Positions 1 to 7,257 of a stretch of DNA of 19,135 nt are shown piece after piece. Source of the DNA: CAZRDB01 sp964598695 (GTDB lineage: Bacteria > Armatimonadota > Zipacnadia > UBA1398); contig CAZRDB010000089.1 of the NCBI GenBank assembly GCA_964598695.1, positions 1-19,135 of the forward strand. The letters are read 5' to 3'. The notes below the pieces were generated by a model. That model was not told where the DNA came from, ran no database searches, and was given only the letters and a program-made list of their open reading frames with translations. Position 1 is the first letter of the stretch; each line of letters starts with the position of its first letter. Both the position numbers and the translations under genes were made by a program.

Positions 1-1
1 A

Positions 2-26
2 CACCACTGCCGCTCTCCTTTTTGCA
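2..26 (-). other. Possible start of a further gene at the left edge
   Basis: Downstream of phoU on the minus strand the sequence reads AAAAAGGAGAG, a good ribosome binding site, followed about 9 bases later by two consecutive GTG codons ending at positions 7 and 4. This is what the start of another co-transcribed gene would look like, but only one or two codons lie inside the window. No product can be named. Confidence 0.2.
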
Positions 27-51
27 CCCTCAACTATTTCAGAAGGACTCA

Positions 52-723
52 TTAGCGCAGCTTGTGCACGCGCCCCGTCTCCATGAAGTGGACCCGCTCG
101 GCCACGTTCACGGTGTGGTCGCCGATCCGCTCGAGGTACCGCGCGACGAGCAGCAGGAAGGTTGCCTGCTCGACGTACTCCGGGCTGACCCGCATGTGGT
201 CCATGCACTGGTCGCGGATGGTCTTCCAGAGGATGTCGAGCTGGCTGTCCATCCGAGCAACCTGGAGCGCGGTGTCGAGGCTGCGGTCGATCACGGCGTG
301 GACCGCCATCGCGAGCATCTCCTGCGCGGCGGCGGCCATCCGGCCGAGGTCGATGAGCTGCCAGTGCAGCGGCTCGTCGCTCAGCCGTCGGGCGACCTTC
401 GCGATGTCGCAGGCGTAGTCGCCGATCCGCTCGAGGTCTGCGGCGATGCGGATCGCGCCCGTGACGGCGAACAGGTCGCGCGCCATCGGGTGCTGGAGCG
501 ACAGCAGCCGGAGGCCGATGTCCTCCACCTGCCGGTCGAAGGCGTCGGCGACGTCGTCGCTCAGCCGCACCTCCTCGGCAAGCGCCCGGTTCTGGTCGCT
601 GAGCGCGCGCATGGCGTTGGCGAGCATGTCCGAGACGAGCGCGCCGAACTGCACGAGCGTGGCGTGCAACTCGGTCAGCTCGGTGCGGAAGATCGAGCGT
701 GTGGGGGCGCTGTTCGCCATCAT
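52..723 (-). CDS. phoU: Phosphate transport system regulatory protein PhoU
   Basis: A 223-residue helical protein of normal PhoU length. It carries the two tandem PhoU repeats, each with the acidic metal-binding signature: LERIGDYACDIAK around residues 98-108 and LERIGDHTVNVAERV around 198-211. In the known family PhoU sits on the cytoplasmic face of the membrane, contacts the PAS region of PhoR and the PstB ATPase, and keeps the Pho response off when phosphate is plentiful. The start is a double ATG (723 or 720). The ATG at 723-721 overlaps the pstB stop by 4 bp, indicating translational coupling. It is the last complete gene of the pst operon. Identity is clear from both motifs and context. 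Confidence 0.96.
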   Translation of the reverse strand: MMANSAPTRSIFRTELTELHATLVQFGALVSDMLANAMRALSDQNRALAEEVRLSDDVADAFDRQVEDIGLRLLSLQHPMARDLFAVTGAIRIAADLERIGDYACDIAKVARRLSDEPLHWQLIDLGRMAAAAQEMLAMAVHAVIDRSLDTALQVARMDSQLDILWKTIRDQCMDHMRVSPEYVEQATFLLLVARYLERIGDHTVNVAERVHFMETGRVHKLR

Positions 724-1538
724 CCGAACCTTCCTCTGATGTAGTCCTCGGTCCGCGGGTCCGAGGGAGTGCGGAACACGGTCTCGGTCAGGTCGAACTC
801 GACCAGCTCCCCCTTCAGGAAGAAGCCGGTGACATCGGAGACGCGGGCGGCCTGGTGCATGTTGTGGGTGACCATCACGACGGTGTACCGGTCCTTGAGG
901 GTGAGCATCAGCTCCTCGATCCGGTACGTTGCGTTGGGGTCGAGGGCCGAGCAGGGCTCATCCATCAGGAGCACGTCGGGGGCGACGGCGATCGCCCGGG
1001 CGATGCACAGCCGCTGCTGCTGCCCGCCGGAGAGCGAGAACGCCGAGCGGCGGAGATCGCCTTTGACCTCGTCCCACAGGGCGGCCTCGGTCAGCGCGCG
1101 CTCGACGATCTCGGCGAGCTGCGAGGCGCGCGGGGCGCCGTGGAGCCGCGGACCGTAGGCGACGTTGTCGAAGATCGACATCGGGAAGGGGTTGGGCTGC
1201 TGGAAGACCATCCCGACACGCTTGCGCAGTTCGACCACGTCGACGCGGGGGTCGTAGATATCGTCGCCGTCGAGCGAGACGCGGCCCTCGATGCGGACCT
1301 GGTCGAGCACGTCGTTCATGCGGTTGAGGCAGCGGAGGAAGGTCGACTTGCCGCAGCCCGAAGGCCCGATGAGCGCCGTGATCTGGCGGGCCGGGAGTTC
1401 GACGTGGACGCCGTGGAGCGCATGGGTCGCGCCGTAGTGGACATCGAGGCCCGCGATCGCGAACTTGACGGCCGGATCGGCGAGGAGCGTGGGGGTGACG
1501 CACGTCGCGGGGGCCCGTTCGAGCACCGCTACAGACAT
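720..1538 (-). CDS. pstB: Phosphate ABC transporter ATP-binding protein PstB
   Basis: The ATPase subunit of the high-affinity phosphate importer, 272 residues, acting as a dimer on the cytoplasmic side of PstC/PstA. All ABC ATPase motifs are intact: Walker A GPSGCGKST (58-66), Q-loop FQQPNPFPMSI (112-122), signature LSGGQQQR (169-176), Walker B VLLMDEP (189-195) and switch histidine in VTHNMHQA (225). The string RCLNRMND after Walker A and the QQPNPFPMS segment are characteristic of PstB rather than other ABC ATPases. It carries about 25 extra N-terminal residues before the usual start of the domain. It is separated from pstA by 3 bp and overlaps phoU by 4 bp. Confidence 0.97.
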   Translation of the reverse strand: MSVAVLERAPATCVTPTLLADPAVKFAIAGLDVHYGATHALHGVHVELPARQITALIGPSGCGKSTFLRCLNRMNDVLDQVRIEGRVSLDGDDIYDPRVDVVELRKRVGMVFQQPNPFPMSIFDNVAYGPRLHGAPRASQLAEIVERALTEAALWDEVKGDLRRSAFSLSGGQQQRLCIARAIAVAPDVLLMDEPCSALDPNATYRIEELMLTLKDRYTVVMVTHNMHQAARVSDVTGFFLKGELVEFDLTETVFRTPSDPRTEDYIRGRFG

Positions 1539-1541
1539 GGG

Positions 1542-2531
1542 CTACCTCTTCTTCCGTCGAAGGTGCGCGCGCAGGGCGATCCCCAGCCCGTTGAAGCCGA
1601 GGACCGTTGCGAGCAGCACGAGGGCCGTGCCCCACTTGAGCGACTCGGGCGCGTCGGAGAGCTGCGTCGAGGTCGCCCACAGGTGATAGGGGAGGGCCAT
1701 GAAGGGCTTGAACAGGCTCGCGATCGGGCCGGCCAGTGAGGGCGCGTAGAACAGCGCGCCGGTCAGCAGGATCGGCGCCGTCTCGCCCGCGGCGCGGCCG
1801 ATCGAGAGCATGAGGCCGGTGAGGATCCCCGGCAGAGCGTTCGGCAGCACGACGCGGCGGACGGTCTGCCACTTGGTCGCGCCGAGCGCGAGGCTGGCGT
1901 CGCGGTGGTGTTGCGGCACCTGGCGGAGCGCCTCTTCGGTCGTGGTGATGAGCATGGGCAGGATGAGCAGCGCCATGGTCGCGGCCCCGGCGAGGAGGCA
2001 GGCGGGGGAGTGGCCCTCGCGGGTCACCCCGAGGGCGTCCATCATCGCGGGGAGGATCAGGACGACGTACGCCCCCATCCCGAACAGCCCGTAGACGATC
2101 GACGGCACGCCGGCGAGGTTGAGGATCGCGACACGGATCGCCCGCACGAGCGGGCCCTTGCGCGCGTACTCCGAGAGGTAGACGGCGCCGAGGACCCCGA
2201 CCGGCAGCGCGAGCACGAGGGTGAGCAGCACGAGCAGGAACGAGCCGTAGATCGCCGGGAGGATCCCGCCCGCCTTCATGTTGTCGCGCGGCATGGCCGA
2301 GACGAACTCCCAGTTCAGCGCCGGCGCGCCCTTCACGACGATGAAGACGATGATCGCGACGGCCGGCAGCAGCACCAGACCGGTGATGACGCCGAGGCCC
2401 GCGAATGCGATCGTCTGCCGGAGGCGCTGTCGGCGAACGTCGCGGCCGGCCCGCAGGCTGTGCGAGGCGGGCTGGGCCGACGCCGAGGGTCCCGGGGCGC
2501 CGAGGGGCGGGCTGCTAGCGACGCTCGACAT
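1542..2531 (-). CDS. pstA: Phosphate ABC transporter permease PstA
   Basis: One of the two membrane channel subunits of the phosphate importer, 329 residues. A cytoplasmic, Ala/Pro/Ser-rich N-terminal tail of about 40 residues precedes the first membrane helix (about 43-66). Further helices lie near 95-119, 135-162, 178-196, 234-259 and 300-320. The ABC permease EAA loop, which docks on PstB, reads RDASLALGATKWQTVRRVVLPNALPGI (about 210-236). It is followed by GLMLSIGRAAGETAPIL, which is typical of PstA. The gene starts 17 bp inside the end of pstC and ends 3 bp before pstB, so it sits in the middle of the operon. Confidence 0.95.
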   Translation of the reverse strand: MSSVASSPPLGAPGPSASAQPASHSLRAGRDVRRQRLRQTIAFAGLGVITGLVLLPAVAIIVFIVVKGAPALNWEFVSAMPRDNMKAGGILPAIYGSFLLVLLTLVLALPVGVLGAVYLSEYARKGPLVRAIRVAILNLAGVPSIVYGLFGMGAYVVLILPAMMDALGVTREGHSPACLLAGAATMALLILPMLITTTEEALRQVPQHHRDASLALGATKWQTVRRVVLPNALPGILTGLMLSIGRAAGETAPILLTGALFYAPSLAGPIASLFKPFMALPYHLWATSTQLSDAPESLKWGTALVLLATVLGFNGLGIALRAHLRRKKR

Positions 2532-3477
2532 GGACGTTCCTGTTCATCACGACATCGGCGGCGGTGTTGACGGCGAAGGTGATCAGCAGCAGGCACAGCC
2601 CCAACAGGAAGAGCGCGTGGTAGTGGGGCGTGCGGAAGGCGGTCTCGCCCATCTCGCCCGCGATGGTCGCGGTCATCGTGCGGACGGGGCGGAAGAGGCC
2701 CTTGGTGAGCGACGGGATCACGGGCGAGTTGCCGGTGACCATCAGGACGGTCATCGTCTCGCCGATCGTGCGGCCGATGCCGAGCATCGTGGAGGCGAGG
2801 ATCCCCGAGCGAGCGGCCGGGAGGACGACGCGGCGGATGGTCTGCCATTTCGTGGCGCCCATCGCGAGCGAGGCGTCGCGGTAGCTGCGGGGGACGGCGC
2901 TGATCGCGTCCTCGGCGATCGAGACGATCGTCGGCAGGGCCATGAGCGCGAGAATCACGGCGCCGGTGATCGCGGCGAGCGGCGTGGGCATCGTGAGGGC
3001 CTCCGTGAGCCACGCGGGCCCGGGGAGGCTCTGGCCCAGATGGCCGGACGCGGTCTTGATCCAGACGCCCAGGAGCATGAGGCCGAGGAAGCCGAAGACG
3101 ACCGACGGGATCGCGGCGAGCAGCTCGACGATCGGCTTCGCGGCCTCCCGGAACCAGCGCGGCGCGACCTCGGCGATGAAGACGGCGCAGCCGATGCCGA
3201 ACGGCACGGCGAGCACGATGGCGACGATCGTGACGAGCAGGCTGGCAAGGATCAGCGGCAGGAAGCCGAATTGGGGCTCGGCGGCGGTCGGCCGCCACTC
3301 GCGGCCGGCGAGCAACTCGCCGAGGGTGGCCTCGCGGAGGATCGGCAGGGCATCCCGGAACAGGAAGCCCATGATCAGGATCACGAAGACGATCGAGGCG
3401 ACGCCGGACAGCCGGATCGCTGTCTCGACAGCCGCCTCGATCGTCTTGCGAAGTGTGGGGCGCATGTGGGGATCCAC
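2515..3477 (-). CDS. pstC: Phosphate ABC transporter permease PstC
   Basis: The second membrane subunit of the phosphate importer, 320 residues. The first membrane helix is at about residues 20-44, and further hydrophobic helices lie near 72-105, 113-150, 170-200, 225-255 and 285-312. The EAA loop reads RDASLAMGATKWQTIRRVVLPAARSGI (about 200-226) and is followed by MLGIGRTIGETMTVLMVTGN, a PstC hallmark. The start is uncertain: GTG at 3477 gives the long form, while an ATG four codons in (3465) is preceded by a weak GGTGG and may be the true start. pstS ends 16 bp upstream and pstA overlaps the 3' end. Confidence 0.95.
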   Translation of the reverse strand: MDPHMRPTLRKTIEAAVETAIRLSGVASIVFVILIMGFLFRDALPILREATLGELLAGREWRPTAAEPQFGFLPLILASLLVTIVAIVLAVPFGIGCAVFIAEVAPRWFREAAKPIVELLAAIPSVVFGFLGLMLLGVWIKTASGHLGQSLPGPAWLTEALTMPTPLAAITGAVILALMALPTIVSIAEDAISAVPRSYRDASLAMGATKWQTIRRVVLPAARSGILASTMLGIGRTIGETMTVLMVTGNSPVIPSLTKGLFRPVRTMTATIAGEMGETAFRTPHYHALFLLGLCLLLITFAVNTAADVVMNRNVHVERR

Positions 3478-3493
3478 CAGGGTCTCAGGAAGC

Positions 3494-4438
3494 CTAGAGC
3501 GGAACGAAGCCCTGGTCCTTCACGATCTTCTGGCCCTCGGCGCCGTGGATCCACTCGAGGAACTTGGCCACGGCCTCGGAGGCGCCCTTCTTGGTGTACA
3601 TGAAGAGCGGGCGGGAGATCGGGTAGGAGCCGTCCTTGACGCTCTCGATCGTGGGGGTGACGGGCTTGCCGTCCTTGTCGACGACCGGCACCGCCTTCAC
3701 GCTGTCATCGAGGTAGCCGAGGCCGATGTAGCCGATCGCGCCGGCGGTCTGCACGACCTGCGAGCGGATCTGGTCGTTCGACTGCACGACGACGGCGGTG
3801 GTCGCGAAGTCCTCCTTGCCCTTGGAGTCGCCCTTGTTCAGCACGTGCTCCTTGAAGTACTCGTGGGTGCCGGAGGTCGAGTCACGCGACAGCAGGACCA
3901 CCTCGCCCTTGCCGCCGAGCTTGCTCCAGTCGGTCGTCTTGCCGGTGAACAGCTCGGCAAGCTCGTCGACGGTGATCTTCTCGATCGGGTTGTCCTTGTT
4001 CACGACCACGGCGATGCCGTCGTAACCGATCAGGTTCTCGGTCAGCTCGATGCCCTTCTCCTGGGCGGCCTTGGTCTCTTCGTCCTTGATCTTGCGCGAG
4101 GAGTTGGCGATGTCGGCGGTGCCGTCGAGGATCGCCTTGAAGCCGGTGCCCGAGCCGCCGCCGGTGACGGTCACGTCGGTGTTGGCCTCGACCTTCTTGT
4201 ACGCCTCCGCCAGGGCCTGGGCGACCTGCAGCAGCGTGTCCGAGCCCTTGGCCTGGATGACGGCCTTGGCGGCGCCCGAGGGCTTCGACGCGGCGCCGGC
4301 GGTTCCGGCTGCCGACGACTTGGTGGGGGACGCGACGGTGGTCGCCGGCGCCTCCTGGGGCTTGGAGCATCCGACGGCCAGGGCGACCAGGGCCATCGAC
4401 GCCAGTGCGGCGAGCGTTGCGCGCGTGGTACGTAGCAT
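3494..4438 (-). CDS. pstS: Phosphate-binding lipoprotein PstS
   Basis: The substrate-binding protein that delivers phosphate to PstCA. From the ATG at 4438 it is 314 residues and begins with a lipoprotein signal peptide: basic MLRTTRA, a hydrophobic stretch, and the lipobox LAVGC with the lipidated cysteine at 24. An Ala/Ser/Thr/Pro-rich linker follows, then the binding domain. The phosphate-contacting segments are recognisable: KGSDTLLQVAQAL, GGGSGTGFKAILDGTADIANSSRKIK and SRDSTSGTHEYFKEHVL. The frame is open to 4483, but the longer form would put about 15 unrelated residues before the signal peptide, and the strong ribosome binding site at 4447-4453 fixes 4438. A Pho-type repeat array and two hairpins lie upstream. 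Confidence 0.96.
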   Translation of the reverse strand: MLRTTRATLAALASMALVALAVGCSKPQEAPATTVASPTKSSAAGTAGAASKPSGAAKAVIQAKGSDTLLQVAQALAEAYKKVEANTDVTVTGGGSGTGFKAILDGTADIANSSRKIKDEETKAAQEKGIELTENLIGYDGIAVVVNKDNPIEKITVDELAELFTGKTTDWSKLGGKGEVVLLSRDSTSGTHEYFKEHVLNKGDSKGKEDFATTAVVVQSNDQIRSQVVQTAGAIGYIGLGYLDDSVKAVPVVDKDGKPVTPTIESVKDGSYPISRPLFMYTKKGASEAVAKFLEWIHGAEGQKIVKDQGFVPL

Positions 4439-4446
4439 CCTTGACT

Positions 4447-4453
4447 CTCCTCC
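4447..4453 (-). promoter_or_regulatory. Ribosome binding site deciding the pstS start
   Basis: On the minus strand GGAGGAG lies 8 bases before the ATG at 4438. It selects the start immediately before the lipoprotein signal peptide and argues against the in-frame codon at 4483. Confidence 0.75.
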
Positions 4454-4454
4454 C

Positions 4455-4497
4455 CCGGGCGGGCGCCCGGAGCGACTGCCCACACGACGCGTGTGGG
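4455..4497 (-). promoter_or_regulatory. Two hairpins in the pstS leader
   Basis: Two perfect inverted repeats lie between the Pho-type array and the pstS ribosome binding site. The first, at 4479-4497, has arms CCCACACG and CGTGTGGG around a 3-base loop. The second, at 4455-4470, has 6-bp arms CCGGGC and GCCCGG around GGGC and directly abuts the ribosome binding site. They could affect mRNA stability or translation of pstS, or be chance in a GC-rich leader. No function can be read from the sequence. Confidence 0.35.
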
Positions 4498-4551
4498 ATA
4501 GGGCGACTCGTGACGTGTCACCCAGGAGTCTGCTAGAGGGGGGCGAAGGTC

Positions 4552-4581
4552 GTGCTAACGGTCGGTTAGGGGAATGTTAAG
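4552..4581 (-). promoter_or_regulatory. Pho-type repeat array upstream of pstS
   Basis: Reading on the minus strand, three 8-base units follow each other at exactly 11-bp spacing: CTTAACAT, CCTAACCG and GTTAGCAC, separated by 3-bp spacers. The array ends about 113 bp upstream of the pstS ATG and shares its core with the larger array before phoB. The first unit contains the TAA stop codon of phoR (4579-4577), so the operator overlaps the end of the preceding gene. An 11-bp period is the known spacing for PhoB-type dimers binding direct repeats. I infer that this is the PhoB operator driving pstSCAB-phoU. No convincing -10 hexamer is visible downstream. Confidence 0.7.
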
Positions 4582-6379
4582 GGCGGCCCGAAGAGGGCGA
4601 CGCGTCGGGCTCCGTCGCGGGCAGCACGATCACAAAGCGGGCCCCCCCGGACGGGGCCGCTTCGGCCCAGACGCGTCCGCCCGCCTGCTCGACGGTGTGT
4701 TTGACGATGCTGAGCCCGAGCCCCGTGCCTCCCAGCTCGCGGGAGCGACCGCGGTCGACGCGGTAGAAGCGCTCGAAGACGCGCTCGCGCGCCTTCTCCG
4801 GGATCCCGGGGCCGGTGTCGGAGACGCAGAGGCGGGCCCGGCCGTCGGTCTGACGATCGGCCTCGAGTTCGACGCGACCGCCCTCGGGCGTGAACTTGAT
4901 CGCGTTGTCGACCAGGTTCGCGATCGCGCCGAGCATGTGGGATTCGGAACACAGCGCCGTCAGCCCCTCCGGGGCACGGACGGTCAGGGCGATGCCCTTG
5001 CGCGCGGCCAGCGGCTCGAGCCGAGCGGCGGCGGCGGTGAGAAGGCCGAGCACGGCGACGGGGCCGGCCACCTCGCCCCGGACGGGAGCCTCGTCGAGGC
5101 GTGAGAGCGCCAGCATGTCATCGAGCAGGGCGCCGAGACGCCGGGTGTTGTCCAGGATCCGCTCGGTGAAGTGCCGGGCCCGGGGCGGATCGTCGAGGGC
5201 GCCGCCCTCGAGCACCTCGGCGAGCGACTGGACGGCCGCGATCGGCGTCCGCAGCTCGTGGCTGGCGTTCGCGACGAACTCCTGGCGCACGGTGAGCAGC
5301 CGGTGCAGCTCGGTCAGGTCACGCAGGGTGACCACCGCGCCGTGCAGCTCACCGTCGTCCCGATGGAGCGGGGCGGCGGTCGCGGTCAGGTGGCGCGGCG
5401 GGTCGGAGCGCGTGGTCAGCTCCTGGCTCTGGATCGTGCCGAGGCGGATCGCGCGGCGCGCGGTGTCGAACAGCTCGTGGAGCAGCACGACCTCCCCGAG
5501 CCGGCGGCCGATGGCGCCCTCGGGGTCGCACTCGAGGAGCCGGCCGGCCTCGGGGTTCATCAGCACCACGGTCTCGTCGGCGCCGACCACCAGCACCCCT
5601 TCGCCCATCTGCGCGAGGATCGATTCGAGCCGCGAGGCCGTGCTGTGGAGCCGGTCCATCGTGGAGGTGAGGTCGGCGGCCATCGAGTTGAGCGCCTCCC
5701 CCAGTTCGCGGGTCTCGTCGGTCGCGAGCGTCGAGGCTCGGGCGGTCAGGTCGCCGCGCCCGAGTCGTTGCGCCACCGCGGCCAGGCATTCGATCGACTC
5801 GGTCAGGGCGCGCACCGACCACACCCCGAGCAGCGCCGCGGCCACCGTGGCGAGCAGCGCGCCGAGGTAGGTGGCGCGCCGCACGCGGCCCACGGCGGTC
5901 TCCACGTCGTGCAGGGGGAGCGCGAGACGCACGACGGGCTCGCTCGCGGAGGCGGCCGTGGCGACGTACATCGTGGGGATGCCCGTGGTCGCGCTCCGGC
6001 GCACCGAGGAGCCCTCGGCCCCGTTTCGGGCGCCGATCACCTCCGGCCGGCCGCCGTGGTTCTCCATCTGGGTGCGGTCGGCCTCGGAGTCGGCCAGGAC
6101 CGCGCCGTCGCGGGCGATCAGCGTCGCGCGCGCTCCGGCCTGGGCCGCGAAGCGGCGCACCGCCTCGTCGAGCGCCGGACCGGGCTCGAGAGGGGTCTCG
6201 AGACCTTCGGCCGCGAGTTGCATCCGGAGCAGGCCGCACTGCCGCGCGAGCGAGGCGCGCACCTGCGCCGTCAGGTGCGTCTCGGTGGTGCGGCTGGCCA
6301 GTACAGCGAGAACCAGCCCCAGGGCGGCGATCAGCGCCACCTGGGTGCCGGCCAGTCTCCACCGCAGGCCAAGTCGCAT
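4577..6379 (-). CDS. phoR: Phosphate regulon sensor histidine kinase PhoR
   Basis: A 600-residue membrane sensor kinase. Helix 1 is at about residues 10-29 and helix 2 at about 168-190. They flank an extracytoplasmic sensor domain of about 135 residues. A HAMP linker follows (about 190-243), then a PAS domain (about 250-355, including GEGVLVVGADETVVLMNPEAGRLL). The HisKA domain has the phospho-accepting histidine at 374 in FVANASHELRTPIAAV. The ATPase domain has N box NLVDNAIKFTPEGG (488-501), G1 DTGPGIP (521-527), F box FERFYRVD and G2 GGTGLGLSIVKH. The layout is that of Gram-positive-type PhoR with a large outer domain, unlike the short E. coli enzyme. It starts 3 bp after phoB and is followed by pstS, which supports the phosphate role. 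Confidence 0.92.
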   Translation of the reverse strand: MRLGLRWRLAGTQVALIAALGLVLAVLASRTTETHLTAQVRASLARQCGLLRMQLAAEGLETPLEPGPALDEAVRRFAAQAGARATLIARDGAVLADSEADRTQMENHGGRPEVIGARNGAEGSSVRRSATTGIPTMYVATAASASEPVVRLALPLHDVETAVGRVRRATYLGALLATVAAALLGVWSVRALTESIECLAAVAQRLGRGDLTARASTLATDETRELGEALNSMAADLTSTMDRLHSTASRLESILAQMGEGVLVVGADETVVLMNPEAGRLLECDPEGAIGRRLGEVVLLHELFDTARRAIRLGTIQSQELTTRSDPPRHLTATAAPLHRDDGELHGAVVTLRDLTELHRLLTVRQEFVANASHELRTPIAAVQSLAEVLEGGALDDPPRARHFTERILDNTRRLGALLDDMLALSRLDEAPVRGEVAGPVAVLGLLTAAAARLEPLAARKGIALTVRAPEGLTALCSESHMLGAIANLVDNAIKFTPEGGRVELEADRQTDGRARLCVSDTGPGIPEKARERVFERFYRVDRGRSRELGGTGLGLSIVKHTVEQAGGRVWAEAAPSGGARFVIVLPATEPDASPSSGRP

Positions 6380-6382
6380 GGG

Positions 6383-7069
6383 CTACTCCGCGAAGCGGTA
6401 CCCCACACCGCGTACGGTGTGGATCAGGCGGGGGGTGCTCGGGTCGTCCTCGATCTTCTGGCGCAGCCACCGCACGTGGACATCGACCGTGCGGTGGTCG
6501 ATGTACTCGCTCTCGTCCCAAGCCTGCTCCAGCAGGACCTGGCGCGTGAGCGCCCGTCCGGCGTTGCGGACCAGGCAGGCGAGCAGTTCGAACTCCTGCG
6601 GGGTCAGCTCGACCTCCCGCTCGCCGACGGTGACCCGCCGGCGGCCTCGGTCGACCACGACCCCGGCGGCGCGGACCACCTCGTCGTCGGGCGCGAGGCC
6701 CGCGTTGGCCGATCGCCGCAGCACGGTGCGCACCCGCGCCACCAGCTCGCGCATCGAGAAGGGCTTGGTGATGTAGTCGTCGGCCCCCAGCTCCAGCCCG
6801 GTGACGCGGTCGACCTCGGTGGCCTTGGCCGTCAGCATGATGACGGGCGTGCTGCCCTTCTGGCGGATCCCCCGGAAGACGTTGAGTCCGTCGAGTCCGG
6901 GCAGCATGAGGTCGAGGATCACCAGATCGGGTCGCTGGGCGGAGGCCATCTGAAGCCCCGCGCGTCCGTCGTGGGCGACCGCCGGCTCGAACCCTTCCTG
7001 GCGGAGGGTGTAGGAGACCGTCTCGGCGATGTCGCGGTCGTCCTCGATGATCAGGATCGTGTTGCCCAT
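6383..7069 (-). CDS. phoB: Phosphate regulon response regulator PhoB (OmpR/PhoB family)
   Basis: A 228-residue DNA-binding response regulator, partner of PhoR. The receiver domain (about 1-120) has the acidic pair EDD at 9-11, the phospho-acceptor aspartate at 53 in LVILDLMLPGLDG, the conserved threonine in IMLTAK and the lysine at 102 in DDYITKPF. The winged-helix output domain (about 130-226) ends with RTVDVHVRWLRQKIEDDP and IHTVRGVGYRF, the PhoB/OmpR recognition region. The frame is open to an ATG at 7117, which would add 16 residues. I prefer 7069 because MGNTILIIEDD is the usual family start, AAGGGA lies just upstream, and the Pho-type array at 7127-7199 would otherwise almost touch the coding region. 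Confidence 0.94.
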   Translation of the reverse strand: MGNTILIIEDDRDIAETVSYTLRQEGFEPAVAHDGRAGLQMASAQRPDLVILDLMLPGLDGLNVFRGIRQKGSTPVIMLTAKATEVDRVTGLELGADDYITKPFSMRELVARVRTVLRRSANAGLAPDDEVVRAAGVVVDRGRRRVTVGEREVELTPQEFELLACLVRNAGRALTRQVLLEQAWDESEYIDHRTVDVHVRWLRQKIEDDPSTPRLIHTVRGVGYRFAE

Positions 7070-7126
7070 GCGCTGGTTCCCTTCGACGGCGGTGACCGTC
7101 CGGCCGCGCACCAGCATAGTATGCCG

Positions 7127-7199
7127 CAGTTAACGCGCCGTTAAGCCCCGGATCGCCGCTCGTAAGGCATCCATAGCGGGGCCATAAGGGGAGCATAAC
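7127..7199 (-). promoter_or_regulatory. Large Pho-type repeat array between phoB and the pseudopilin gene
   Basis: On the minus strand six related 8-base units occur in register: GTTATGCT, CTTATGGC, GCTATGGA, CTTACGAG, then after a 21-bp step CTTAACGG and GTTAACTG. All other steps are exactly 11 bp, so the array has seven slots with one degenerate. The core (C/G)TTA(A/T)(C/G) is the same as in the array before pstS. The last two units match the cyanobacterial-type Pho box best. The array lies about 58 bp upstream of the phoB ATG at 7069 and 58 bp upstream of the divergent gene at 7258. It probably gives PhoB autoregulation and might also influence the divergent gene. Confidence 0.7.
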
Positions 7200-7257
7200 G
7201 CGGCCGGCCTATCCTCCCGCCAAGTCCGAACGCCGGACCCCACTCACGGAAGGAGAG

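Noticed and set aside
2278..3603. Long plus-strand open frame (441 codons) across pstA and pstC
   Set aside because: It is antisense to two clear permease genes. Its translation is full of Arg, Glu, Gly and Asp runs, as expected from GC-rich antisense frames, with no domain signature.
4439..4483. N-terminal extension of PstS
   Set aside because: It would place about 15 residues before a textbook lipoprotein signal peptide and would overlap the ribosome binding site and leader hairpins.
4510..4521. GTGAC-GT-GTCAC inverted repeat in the pstS leader, a possible operator
   Set aside because: A 5-bp arm length is common by chance, and no second copy was seen near other genes.
5171..7144. Very long plus-strand open frame (657 codons) across phoR and phoB
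   Set aside because: It is antisense to the kinase and regulator, with low-complexity composition and no recognisable motif. It is an artefact of high G+C.
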